A stretch of 64,000 nt of DNA from Rubidibacter lacunae KORDI 51-2 (GTDB lineage Bacteria > Cyanobacteriota > Cyanobacteriia > Cyanobacteriales > Rubidibacteraceae), in assembly GCF_000473895.1 (NCBI RefSeq), contig NZ_ASSJ01000079.1, positions 62,001-126,000 of the forward strand. The letters are read 5' to 3'. Both the position numbers and the translations under genes were made by a program. This document shows positions 57,292 to 64,000 of this stretch, one piece after another; position 1 is the first letter of the stretch, and every line of letters begins with the position of its first letter. The notes beneath the pieces were generated by a model that had not been told where the DNA came from, ran no database searches, and was given only the letters and a program-made list of their open reading frames with translations.

Positions 57292-57897
57292 CTACCTTTT
57301 GCCGAGGTTGCGCTTCAAATCGTCGAGTTCGCTGTCGGTTTCCAGGCGCTGGAATTCTGCTTCGAGTGGATCGAAGGCGGACGCGGGCGTGCGCCCGACC
57401 TGCGCGCGCGGTTGCCAGTCGCTCGACTCCCAACTAGAGGCAGTTTGCGCGCGCGCTTGCTGCTGCTGTGCTTGTTGCTTAGATCGGACCTGCTCGGCTT
57501 TGCGGTGAACTTCTTGGCGGCGCTGTCGTACTTGCGCGAGCAGCTCTTGAGCGCGGGCAAGGCGTTGTTGGGTACCTTGCATCTGACCCCAACGTTGATT
57601 GCCTTCGCGGAGCAGGGACGCCTCCTTGTCCAGGGCAGCTTGCATCAAGTCCCTTCGTCCGGCCGCACGGGCGGTGTCGATGCGACCGTGCCAGAGTTTG
57701 ATCTCTGCGCTGAGCGCGAGAATGGCATCTTGTGCGCGCTTTTCTTCGGCTTCTAAATTGCGTATTAAGCGCAGCGTATCGGCTTCTTGCTCGCGTAATT
57801 GTTCTTCCAACGCTTGCAATTCCAAGTGCGGGTGGTCGCGCAGAAATTCTTCCAAGCGCGTCTCGAGAAACTGATTGACATCGTCGAAGATACTCAT
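57292..57897 (-). CDS. TIGR04376 family coiled-coil protein
   Basis: 201 residues. Start MSIFDDVNQFLETRLEEFLR, DHPHLELQALEEQLREQEAD, then a long coiled coil rich in Gln, Glu and Arg (about 30-150), low-complexity QQAQQQQARAQT, and the C-terminal PLEAEFQRLETDSELDDLKR. This matches a family restricted to cyanobacteria (TIGR04376), function unknown. No membrane span. It converges with cysQ. Confidence 0.85.
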   Translation of the reverse strand: MSIFDDVNQFLETRLEEFLRDHPHLELQALEEQLREQEADTLRLIRNLEAEEKRAQDAILALSAEIKLWHGRIDTARAAGRRDLMQAALDKEASLLREGNQRWGQMQGTQQRLARAQELLAQVRQRRQEVHRKAEQVRSKQQAQQQQARAQTASSWESSDWQPRAQVGRTPASAFDPLEAEFQRLETDSELDDLKRNLGKR

Positions 57898-58067
57898 GCT
57901 GGCTTTTGTGCTGCCGCCCGACTCGATACGATCTCGCGGGATGCTGTTATCTTAAGCAAGATCGCGGGCGAGTCCCCAGAGCCTACGTTTGACCCGATCG
58001 CTCCCGGATCGACCGCACTGACAACGGACAGGGTCAATTGGCAGGTTCGGTCAGCGGGTGCGTTGCG

Positions 58068-59135
58068 TCACTCGAAAGAATCGCCAACCGCGATCGACCG
58101 CAGCTGGCCGCCACGCTGGATCGTCGCGCGCCGTGCGTCGACCGAGAGCAAGCGCCAGCCACTGGCCCCGATCGCCTCTCCAACCAAGAATTGTTGGGTA
58201 TTCCCCGCGACGTCTAGCAGCGCGGCCGACTCCGATCCCAACTCCAGCAAACCGACAACCGTATGAACGCGCGCCACCGACGGTGCGGCGGCAGTTGTCA
58301 CGGGGGTCGCCGATCCGGGCGTTGCTTGCGTCAAAGCTGGTGGAGCGGCAACGACAGCCGACGTGGATGGAGCGGGCAGCAATGGGAGCGGCGGTGGCGG
58401 TGGCAGATCGACCGGTGGCGGAGCGATCGCGAGGGTCCGCTCCGGGCTCCGCGGGCGGGCGGGAGATGGAGTAGCTGTTACCGGGCGAGCACTTGCTGAC
58501 GTTGCAGAGGATGCAATGGCAGGGCTAGTGACAGCCGCCTCAACGGCAGCAGTCTCACCTGCCGCTTCGCGCTCGCGGCGGACCGCTGCTTCCGCAGCTG
58601 CCACACGTGCCTCTTCGCGGTAGGCGATCGCGTCGAGGGCGCGCCGCACGTAGTCGGCAAATTCGGCTTCGGATACGTCGGCAATCGGCATCGGCTCGGC
58701 AGGCACGACTTCTGGCGTTTCCGTCACAGGTGCGATGCGGCCGCGTATCGGCGTCCAACCGAGCGCGACTGCCACCAGCGCGGCGCTGGCAGCTGCAAAA
58801 AGCAAGCGATTGGAGCGGGCAGGAGCCGGCGGTGCCGCCGCCGCTGGAGCTTTAGCCGGGGCAGGCTCGGGCGGCATTTCGGGACGCACCGCTCGCACGT
58901 AATCGTGGAGCAATGCATGGAGTTCCGCACGCGCAACAATCGCCGAGCCGTCGACAGAAGAGATATCGCGCTCGCCTTCGGACTGGGACTGCGGTTCGCC
59001 GCCCAAAACGCGATCGATGCTAGAGAATAAGCCGTCCATCAGCGCGTCGGCTTCGATCTCGAGCACGCGACCGTTACCAGCGTCAGGAACGGTATCGCTT
59101 GGCTTCGTGTAATGACGTCCGTGTTGCTGAGACAT
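58068..59135 (-). CDS. Bitopic membrane protein with PilP/GspC-like C-terminal domain
   Basis: 355 residues. Acidic N-terminal cytoplasmic part (to about 95), one membrane helix (RLLFAAASAALVAVALGW, about 108-126), a helical segment with DYVRRALDAIAYREEARVAA, a long Ala/Pro/Thr linker (about 190-285, including a proline run) and a C-terminal beta domain starting VHTVVGLLELGSESAALLDV, with QQFLVGEAIGASGWRLLSVD and AVGDSFE. The end resembles the small PilP/GspC HR-type domain that binds secretins, so a role at the periplasmic side of a pilus or secretion machine is possible; no such genes are adjacent. Confidence 0.6.
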   Translation of the reverse strand: MSQQHGRHYTKPSDTVPDAGNGRVLEIEADALMDGLFSSIDRVLGGEPQSQSEGERDISSVDGSAIVARAELHALLHDYVRAVRPEMPPEPAPAKAPAAAAPPAPARSNRLLFAAASAALVAVALGWTPIRGRIAPVTETPEVVPAEPMPIADVSEAEFADYVRRALDAIAYREEARVAAAEAAVRREREAAGETAAVEAAVTSPAIASSATSASARPVTATPSPARPRSPERTLAIAPPPVDLPPPPPLPLLPAPSTSAVVAAPPALTQATPGSATPVTTAAAPSVARVHTVVGLLELGSESAALLDVAGNTQQFLVGEAIGASGWRLLSVDARRATIQRGGQLRSIAVGDSFE

Positions 59136-59414
59136 TCGTTCGATTCGCTACACTTTCCCCTTCATTAAACTACGCGCTAGGAGGATGAAGTGATGTGACG
59201 GAGTTCACTTGCGCAATCAGTACTCGATCGGGTGCATCCCTACATCAAGATCTCAGTAATATTACGGCGAACGTGCACCTGCACGAGCAGTTTACTTACA
59301 AGAAACCGGATGCGATAGTTCCGATCTCGATTCCTTTTGCCTTCCCGGCAAGTTCGACAACTTAAGACGCAATCGGCGGCAGGCAATTGCCATCTATCCC
59401 GCAAATGAGTCTTG

Positions 59415-60242
59415 CTAAAACTCCAACGTGGGAAATTTCTCCGTGCGTGAGAAGTGCTCCATGTCGGTAAAGCGACGCAGCTCCGCTCGCTTAATATCGA
59501 ACACTTGGGGTTCGGCTTCCAACCACCGATCGTTCGTGGCAGCCAAGAGCTCGCAAAGGGTGACCCGGTCCAACTCGGGAGGGATCGCGCCGAAGTAGCC
59601 AAGCGTAACGTGAGCGGTAAATAAATATTGCTGTTCCACGCCGAGGTTTAGCAATGCTTCGTTCTGGTAAATGGCTCGCCGCAGGCTCAACAAGCGTTCG
59701 TAGGACCGCTCGTCGCGCGGCAACAGAACGGCCACTATTGCTCGCGGGCGAAGCATCAACCCCAACACTTGCCACTGCAACGTTCCGCGCTCGCCCGGCT
59801 GGCGCGCGAACTCGGCAAAACTTTTGGCAACGCACGCTTGAATTTGCTCGTCGAATTCTTGGCTGGCGGCGGTTGCTTCGCGGTAAGCATCGGCCCAGAT
59901 TAAATCGGCTAAAGTGAAATGCAGACTTGCTGGCGGCACTGGCACTAATAAGTCTTCACTAACCTGGCGCAGGAGCTGGATTTGGGCATCCTGCAATTGT
60001 CCGTAGAACTTAGGATTATCGACGTCCTCTCCCGCTAGTGGCGTCACGATGCTAAAACCGGGAAAGGCGGCTGGATGGTAGTAACCGCGTTCGTCACGCT
60101 CGTACTTCGGGGACTCCTGGATATTATCAAGCTGCGCGTGATAGACGGTTTTCTGAGTCAATCGGCCCGCTCGCTCGACATAGGTTCCGTACGCTTCGTC
60201 CAAGCTGATTGCTGCCTCCGCAGGACGCTCTATCCCAACCAT
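59415..60242 (-). CDS. 2H phosphoesterase-like protein (DUF1868-like)
   Basis: 275 residues. Two HXT-type motifs spaced as in 2H phosphoesterases: SLHFTLADLIWADAYR near the middle and TAHVTLGYFGAIPPEL near the end. The first ~100 residues include YYHPAAFPGFSIVTPLAG and FYGQLQDAQIQLL. The fold acts on cyclic phosphates or RNA 2'-5' bonds; for DUF1868-like proteins the substrate is unknown. It diverges from holA, 79 bases away. Confidence 0.7.
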   Translation of the reverse strand: MVGIERPAEAAISLDEAYGTYVERAGRLTQKTVYHAQLDNIQESPKYERDERGYYHPAAFPGFSIVTPLAGEDVDNPKFYGQLQDAQIQLLRQVSEDLLVPVPPASLHFTLADLIWADAYREATAASQEFDEQIQACVAKSFAEFARQPGERGTLQWQVLGLMLRPRAIVAVLLPRDERSYERLLSLRRAIYQNEALLNLGVEQQYLFTAHVTLGYFGAIPPELDRVTLCELLAATNDRWLEAEPQVFDIKRAELRRFTDMEHFSRTEKFPTLEF

Positions 60243-60321
60243 AGACTAAAACTCGACCCAACCCCAGAACTTAAACCGACCGAAGACTCAACTCGCTCCC
60301 CACGTCTGCTTACTCGCTATC

Positions 60322-61347
60322 ATGCCCATTTATCTCTATTGGGGCGATGACGATTACGCGATCGCCCGGGCGGCCAGAACTCTCCAACAGCGCGTCCTCG
60401 ACCCTGCCTGGAGTGCCTTTAATGCCAACAAACTTGACGGTCGCCACCCCGAGGCTGCGTCCAATGCAATCGCCCAAGCTCTAACCCCCCCTTTCGGAAA
60501 CGGCGGTCGGTTTGTTTGGCTGGCTGACACCGACTGGTGCCAGCGTTGTCCGGAACCGCTGCTGAGCGAGCTGACGCGCACGCTCCCACAGTTGCCGCCG
60601 ACGACCACGTTCTTGCTCTCGACACTGAAGAGGCCAGACGGTCGCCTCAAGTCCACTAAACTGCTTCAACGCCACGCTCGATTTACAGAATTCGCTTCGA
60701 TTCCGCCCTGGAAGACCGAAGCCCTGTTGCAGCGAGCCCGCCAGGCTGCAACCGAAGCGAACGTCCGCCTCGATCGGTCTGCCCTAGAGCACCTCGCAGC
60801 GACTGCAGGCAGCGACTCGCGTCAACTTGCCCAAGAACTCGAGAAGCTGCATCTATACGGGCTCGGTCGCGATCGCCCTCTCGACGCCGACGATGTAGCC
60901 GCCCTCGTCTCCACGAACACCCACAACAGCCTTCAGCTGGCCGACGCCATCCGCAGCGCCGACACCGCTCGCGCCCTAACGCTAGTTTCAGCTTTATTGG
61001 CTCGGAACGAACCGCCTTTGCGCATCCTGGCAACCCTCACCGGCCGCTTCCGAATATGGCTGCGGGTCAAGCTGGCAATCGCCTGCGACGATCGCGACGA
61101 TCGAGCAGTGGCGGCGGCAGCGGAGATCGGCAATCCCAAGCGATTATATTTCTTACGTCAAGACGTTCAACCGCTATCTATAGATCAATTAAGAGGGACA
61201 TTGGCGCTATTTCTAGAGTTGGAGCTCGCACTCAAGCGGGGGAGCGAGTCGGCTGCAACTCTTCAACGCGGGGCCATCACAGCCTGTCGCTGGTGTGCAT
61301 CACCCCCGACACGTCCCCCTGGCAATCTCCGTCACATGCAGGCATGA
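60322..61347 (+). CDS. holA: DNA polymerase III subunit delta
   Basis: 341 residues beginning PIYLYWGDDDYAIARAARTL; middle part RPDGRLKSTKLLQRH, FASIPPWKTEALLQRARQAA; then the AAA+-like lid block AATAGSDSRQLAQELEKLHL and the C-terminal helical collar domain SLQLADAIRSADTARALTL, ARNEPPLRILATLTGRFRIW. This is the delta clamp-loader subunit that opens the beta clamp. Length fits. The last residues (after about 320) look less conserved. Confidence 0.92.
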   Translation: MPIYLYWGDDDYAIARAARTLQQRVLDPAWSAFNANKLDGRHPEAASNAIAQALTPPFGNGGRFVWLADTDWCQRCPEPLLSELTRTLPQLPPTTTFLLSTLKRPDGRLKSTKLLQRHARFTEFASIPPWKTEALLQRARQAATEANVRLDRSALEHLAATAGSDSRQLAQELEKLHLYGLGRDRPLDADDVAALVSTNTHNSLQLADAIRSADTARALTLVSALLARNEPPLRILATLTGRFRIWLRVKLAIACDDRDDRAVAAAAEIGNPKRLYFLRQDVQPLSIDQLRGTLALFLELELALKRGSESAATLQRGAITACRWCASPPTRPPGNLRHMQA

Positions 61348-61607
61348 TGCGGAACATCTCTAATTGGGAAGCAGTCCAAGCTACTGCAGGTGAGTCGAAG
61401 AGGACAGTAATATTCTTTCTCATCACTCGTTTGCACCATCGCCGATTGCATTGCGGTTGTTACAAACTGGCAAAATTGGCAACAGTAGCTGACTGACTTT
61501 GTTGTCCGTCAGACTCGCATCAAAGACAATAAAGATCGTTACAAATTGCGATCTTTTGCACGATATCGCTGCCAGCTCTTTCTTAGCTAAGTCTGCCGAT
61601 AGCACCC

Positions 61608-62099
61608 ATGATTGCATCGAAGTTCTCGTTGGCTCGCTTGAAGAAACCGGTGAGGCTCCAGGCGATCGCCGTTGCTGGCTGCATCCTTGCAGCTAGTTCG
61701 ATCTGGGCTGTTGCTCCTGCATCTACCGGCAATTGGTGGGCAATCGCACCGCCTCATGCTCGGGCACAAGGCAGCTCGATTGAATACACGCAAGAGCAGG
61801 TGAACCGCTATGCTCGCTCGGTGTTGGAGATCGAGGAAAAGCGTAAAGCAACCTACGATGAAATCGGCGCGTTAATCGGATCGGGGTCGGTTCCGAGCAT
61901 TGTCTGTAACGAAGGGCGTGGGTTTAACGGTCTTGCGCGGGACGTTCGTACGCTAGTCGTCGAATATTGTACCGATTCAATCGCAATCGTCGAAGAATAC
62001 GGGCTCTCAATTGACGAATTTAATGGAATAACTTCGCGCGTCGAAAATGATCGCGAACTGCGCCAACAAATCCAACGAGCACTACAAGATATGCTTTGA
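61608..62099 (+). CDS. DUF4168 family exported protein
   Basis: 163 residues. A signal peptide spans roughly 1-50 (RLQAIAVAGCILAASSIWAV, cleavage near HARAQG). The mature part has YTQEQVNRYARSVLEIEEKR, two cysteines (SIVCNEG, VEYCTDS), and the DUF4168 end GLSIDEFNGITSRVENDREL. Periplasmic helical protein of unknown role found in many cyanobacteria. It precedes ureE by 124 bases but shows no link to urease. Confidence 0.75.
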   Translation: MIASKFSLARLKKPVRLQAIAVAGCILAASSIWAVAPASTGNWWAIAPPHARAQGSSIEYTQEQVNRYARSVLEIEEKRKATYDEIGALIGSGSVPSIVCNEGRGFNGLARDVRTLVVEYCTDSIAIVEEYGLSIDEFNGITSRVENDRELRQQIQRALQDML

Positions 62100-62223
62100 A
62101 CTTAGCTGCATCAAACTGATGGGTTCAGTCGAACGACTTCACTGCTTTCCAGCATATGGTTTCAGGTTGAAAGACTATTGAAACCGTATCATAAGACCGA
62201 TTTTTTGCGCTAAAATTGGCAGC

Positions 62224-62670
62224 ATGATTGCGCCAAATACTCTCACGTTCGTGCGCTACCTGCCCCCGAATGAACGTGCATCCGTCGATCTAACCTTACC
62301 ACTAGCCGCGGAGGAACGCACCCGCAGCCGCCAACAGCATCAGCTGCCGGACGGACGTTTCCTCCGCTTGCACTTGCCGCGGGGGACTGTGCTCAAAGAT
62401 GGCGACCTTCTGCAGGCAGAAACTGGCGAAGTGCTGCGTGCGATCGCTAAGCCCGAGCCCGTTTTAACCGCAACGGCACCCCATGCACTGGACCTTTTGC
62501 GCGCAGTTTACCACCTCGGCAACCGGCACGTTCCTTTAGAAATCACAACTGATTACCTGCGTTTATCACCCGATCCCGTTTTACAATCGCTTCTCATCCA
62601 ACTCGGACTTGAGGTATGCGAGGAAACCCTGCCGTTCCGTCCCGAACCCGGAGCGTATGCCACCCATTGA
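62224..62670 (+). CDS. ureE: Urease accessory protein UreE
   Basis: 148 residues. N-terminal peptide-binding part with [33 protein letters not shown] and [19 protein letters not shown]-terminal metal-binding part [20 protein letters not shown] with the conserved histidine, and [12 protein letters not shown] at the end. It carries nickel to the urease activation complex. Unlike the enterobacterial form it lacks a long histidine tail, ending with a single histidine. A GCTAAAAT -10-like element lies just upstream. Confidence 0.93.
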   Translation: MIAPNTLTFVRYLPPNERASVDLTLPLAAEERTRSRQQHQLPDGRFLRLHLPRGTVLKDGDLLQAETGEVLRAIAKPEPVLTATAPHALDLLRAVYHLGNRHVPLEITTDYLRLSPDPVLQSLLIQLGLEVCEETLPFRPEPGAYATH

Positions 62671-62892
62671 CACTACAGCCAAGTAATCCTCGCCGAACTC
62701 CAGTAGCTCTCTTTCAAGACTCTCTTTCTCCACCTGCATTCCAGGGATTTTGCAAACGCTCTGCCGCGATCGTCCGCCGATAATTCCGCCGAAAATAACC
62801 TTGTCTGCAATTCAACCGAACTGACCGATCGCGTTTGTTTCGATCGCGCTCCCCCACCCTATTCACTCGGTTCGCAATGGAGGCGATCGCCA

Positions 62893-63573
62893 ATGGACTT
62901 CCCTCCGCCTGCACTTCTCTCGCTACTGCAACTCGCTAGTCCGGCTCTGCCAGTGGGAGCTTTTGGTTATTCCGAGGGATTGGAAGCCTTGGTTGCCAGC
63001 GGCACGATCGACAGTCGCGATCGCCTGACAACATGGTTATCGAACGAGTTAGAAACGGGAGCCGTTCGTGTCGAAGCAGCAGTGATGCTGCGTGCCCGTG
63101 CAGCTGCCGACTGCAGCGATATGGATCGCCTCAATTCGTGGAATGTTTGGCTGGCTGCCACTCGCGAAACCGACGAACTGCACCGCCAGAGTGCTCAAAT
63201 GGGGGGCGCACTGCTGCGGCTGTTGCAAGATCTCGAACCGGATATCGGCACGAACGCGAGCGCACTCGTGGCGCCCTGCCAGTGGGCGATCGCATATGGT
63301 ATTGCCGCTGCTCGATGGGCGATCGCGCCAAATGAAGCTACTCTCGGCTTCCTCCACGGCTGGGCGACGAATCTGATCGGAGCCGGCGTCAAGCTAGTGC
63401 CGCTCGGACAAACTGCTGGGCAGCAAGTCCTGCGATCGCTGCAGCAGCCGTTAGTGGAAACCGCCCAGACAATCGGGCAGTTAGGCGATGACGAGCTTGA
63501 AAGTTGCAGTTGGGGATTGGCTCTAGCCAGCAGCACCCACGAAACTCAATACTCGCGGCTGTTTCGCAGTTAA
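62893..63573 (+). CDS. ureF: Urease accessory protein UreF
   Basis: 226 residues, all-helical. Start LLSLLQLASPALPVGAFGYS with EGLEALVASG is the UreF hallmark; ARAAADCSDMDRLNSWNVWL, ATRETDELHRQSAQMGGALL and the C-terminal SCSWGLALASSTHETQYSRL follow. UreF couples UreG GTPase to apo-urease with UreD. It lies 222 bases after ureE. No ureG start appears in the remaining 427 bases. Confidence 0.95.
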   Translation: MDFPPPALLSLLQLASPALPVGAFGYSEGLEALVASGTIDSRDRLTTWLSNELETGAVRVEAAVMLRARAAADCSDMDRLNSWNVWLAATRETDELHRQSAQMGGALLRLLQDLEPDIGTNASALVAPCQWAIAYGIAAARWAIAPNEATLGFLHGWATNLIGAGVKLVPLGQTAGQQVLRSLQQPLVETAQTIGQLGDDELESCSWGLALASSTHETQYSRLFRS

Positions 63574-64000
63574 AGCGCGATAGGGTGCGCCAGACTCTAT
63601 CCGAAGACATCGCAGTGTGAGGACCGCAATTGCTTCAAGCACGGAGTTCGCGAAACCCAGGTTCGAGCGTGAGGGACGAGATTTGATAGCTAATTGCCAA
63701 CTCATCGTGGCCGAGCGGCATTGCTTTGGGCGCTGCTCTGAGAGGGTGACGCAGAGTCAGAACCTCCGCGGACAGCTCTGGTGACTCAGCATGAGAGCTA
63801 TATTGAGAGCCGAGGCTAGCGGCTGGAAGCCATACGCTGTCAATCTTTGACTCGGTTTATACCCCTCAGCCGTCAATCCCCACATCTGTTGTGTCAGTCC
63901 CGACAGCGTGCCTGCAGGCTTCTCACTTGCACCAGGAGACTGCCAAGCTATGCTCGAAGTGGCGCGAGCGCATATGCTTAGCACCGTTGACGGCAGGAAC
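63574..64000. other. Right-edge spacer; possible partial gene on minus strand
   Basis: No ureG or other urease gene follows ureF. On the minus strand a frame is open from the window edge to a stop at 63757, reading SPGASEKPAGTLSGLTQQMW and LTAYGFQPLASALNIALMLS. I cannot assign it; it might be the end of a gene lying beyond the edge or a chance frame. Confidence 0.3.

Noticed and set aside
63690-63770. GTGGCCGAGCGGC looked like the D-arm of a Leu/Ser tRNA
   Set aside because: No matching acceptor stem, anticodon arm or T-arm could be found around it.

Overview
This window is chromosomal DNA of a cyanobacterium. It encodes the Rieske protein and cytochrome f of the b6f complex (petC-petA), the photosystem II extrinsic lipoprotein PsbQ, a Ycf51 protein, a plastid-type DUF3067 protein and several families largely restricted to cyanobacteria (DUF4359, TIGR04376, DUF4168). 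The octamer GCGATCGC (HIP1) is scattered densely through genes and spacers, and the base composition is fairly GC-rich. A moderately GC-rich, HIP1-rich chroococcalean genome (Rubidibacter-like) would fit, but that assignment is inference.

Layout. 1-2150: decayed phage and accessory DNA: the end of a GpA-type terminase gene with a frameshift, a 45-codon membrane ORF, an intact DUF433/DUF5615 toxin-antitoxin-like pair and the N-terminal stub of a cytosine-C5 methyltransferase. 2671-3947: tRNA-His, DUF4359, pterin carbinolamine dehydratase, and a compact unit with promoter, perfect Shine-Dalgarno, 23-codon ORF and hairpin that matches no family I know. 4329-8063: a nickel/cobalt ECF uptake operon (lipoprotein, NikL-like, NikM/CbiM, CbiQ, CbiO). 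8227-15269: ABC exporter and an envelope polysaccharide block (GT4 glycosyltransferase, priming sugar transferase, gmd, fcl). 15428-21956: Ycf51, GldA-like dehydrogenase, aminotransferase, polyphosphate kinase. 22382-23912: petCA, followed by a terminator, a 210-bp MITE and a broken acetyltransferase. 24993-31578: PBP4-type carboxypeptidase, plsX-fabH-fabD and two methyltransferases. 32220-34733: rimB-rimK-deacylase. 35786-41306: lone Hpt protein, HAD phosphatase, type-2 NADH dehydrogenase, psbQ and a ThiO-like oxidase. 41360-49429: uvrB, tandem Usp, bestrophin, mercaptopyruvate sulfurtransferase, NYN/LabA, leuA. 49608-63573: hydrogenase protease, pentapeptide protein, PgpH-type HD phosphodiesterase, cysC, cysQ, TIGR04376, a PilP/GspC-like protein, a 2H phosphoesterase, holA, DUF4168, ureE, ureF.

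How the genes work together. Three nickel loci lie in one window: the uptake operon, a hydrogenase-maturation protease and the urease metallochaperones UreE/UreF. The enzymes they serve (hydrogenase, urease structural genes, UreG) are not here. cysC and cysQ form a sulfate-assimilation pair (making PAPS and removing PAP). gmd-fcl make GDP-fucose for the neighbouring polysaccharide genes. rimB-rimK-deacylase look like a ligase with two hydrolases for peptide-tail modification.

Most of the window is ordinary core genome. The items most worth a second look are the 23-codon unit at 3729-4006, the perfect 17-bp inverted repeat at 32024-32065, the MITE at 24150-24359, the rimBK-deacylase set, the unclassified lipoprotein heading the nickel operon, and a terminator at 52175-52200 with no gene directly before it.
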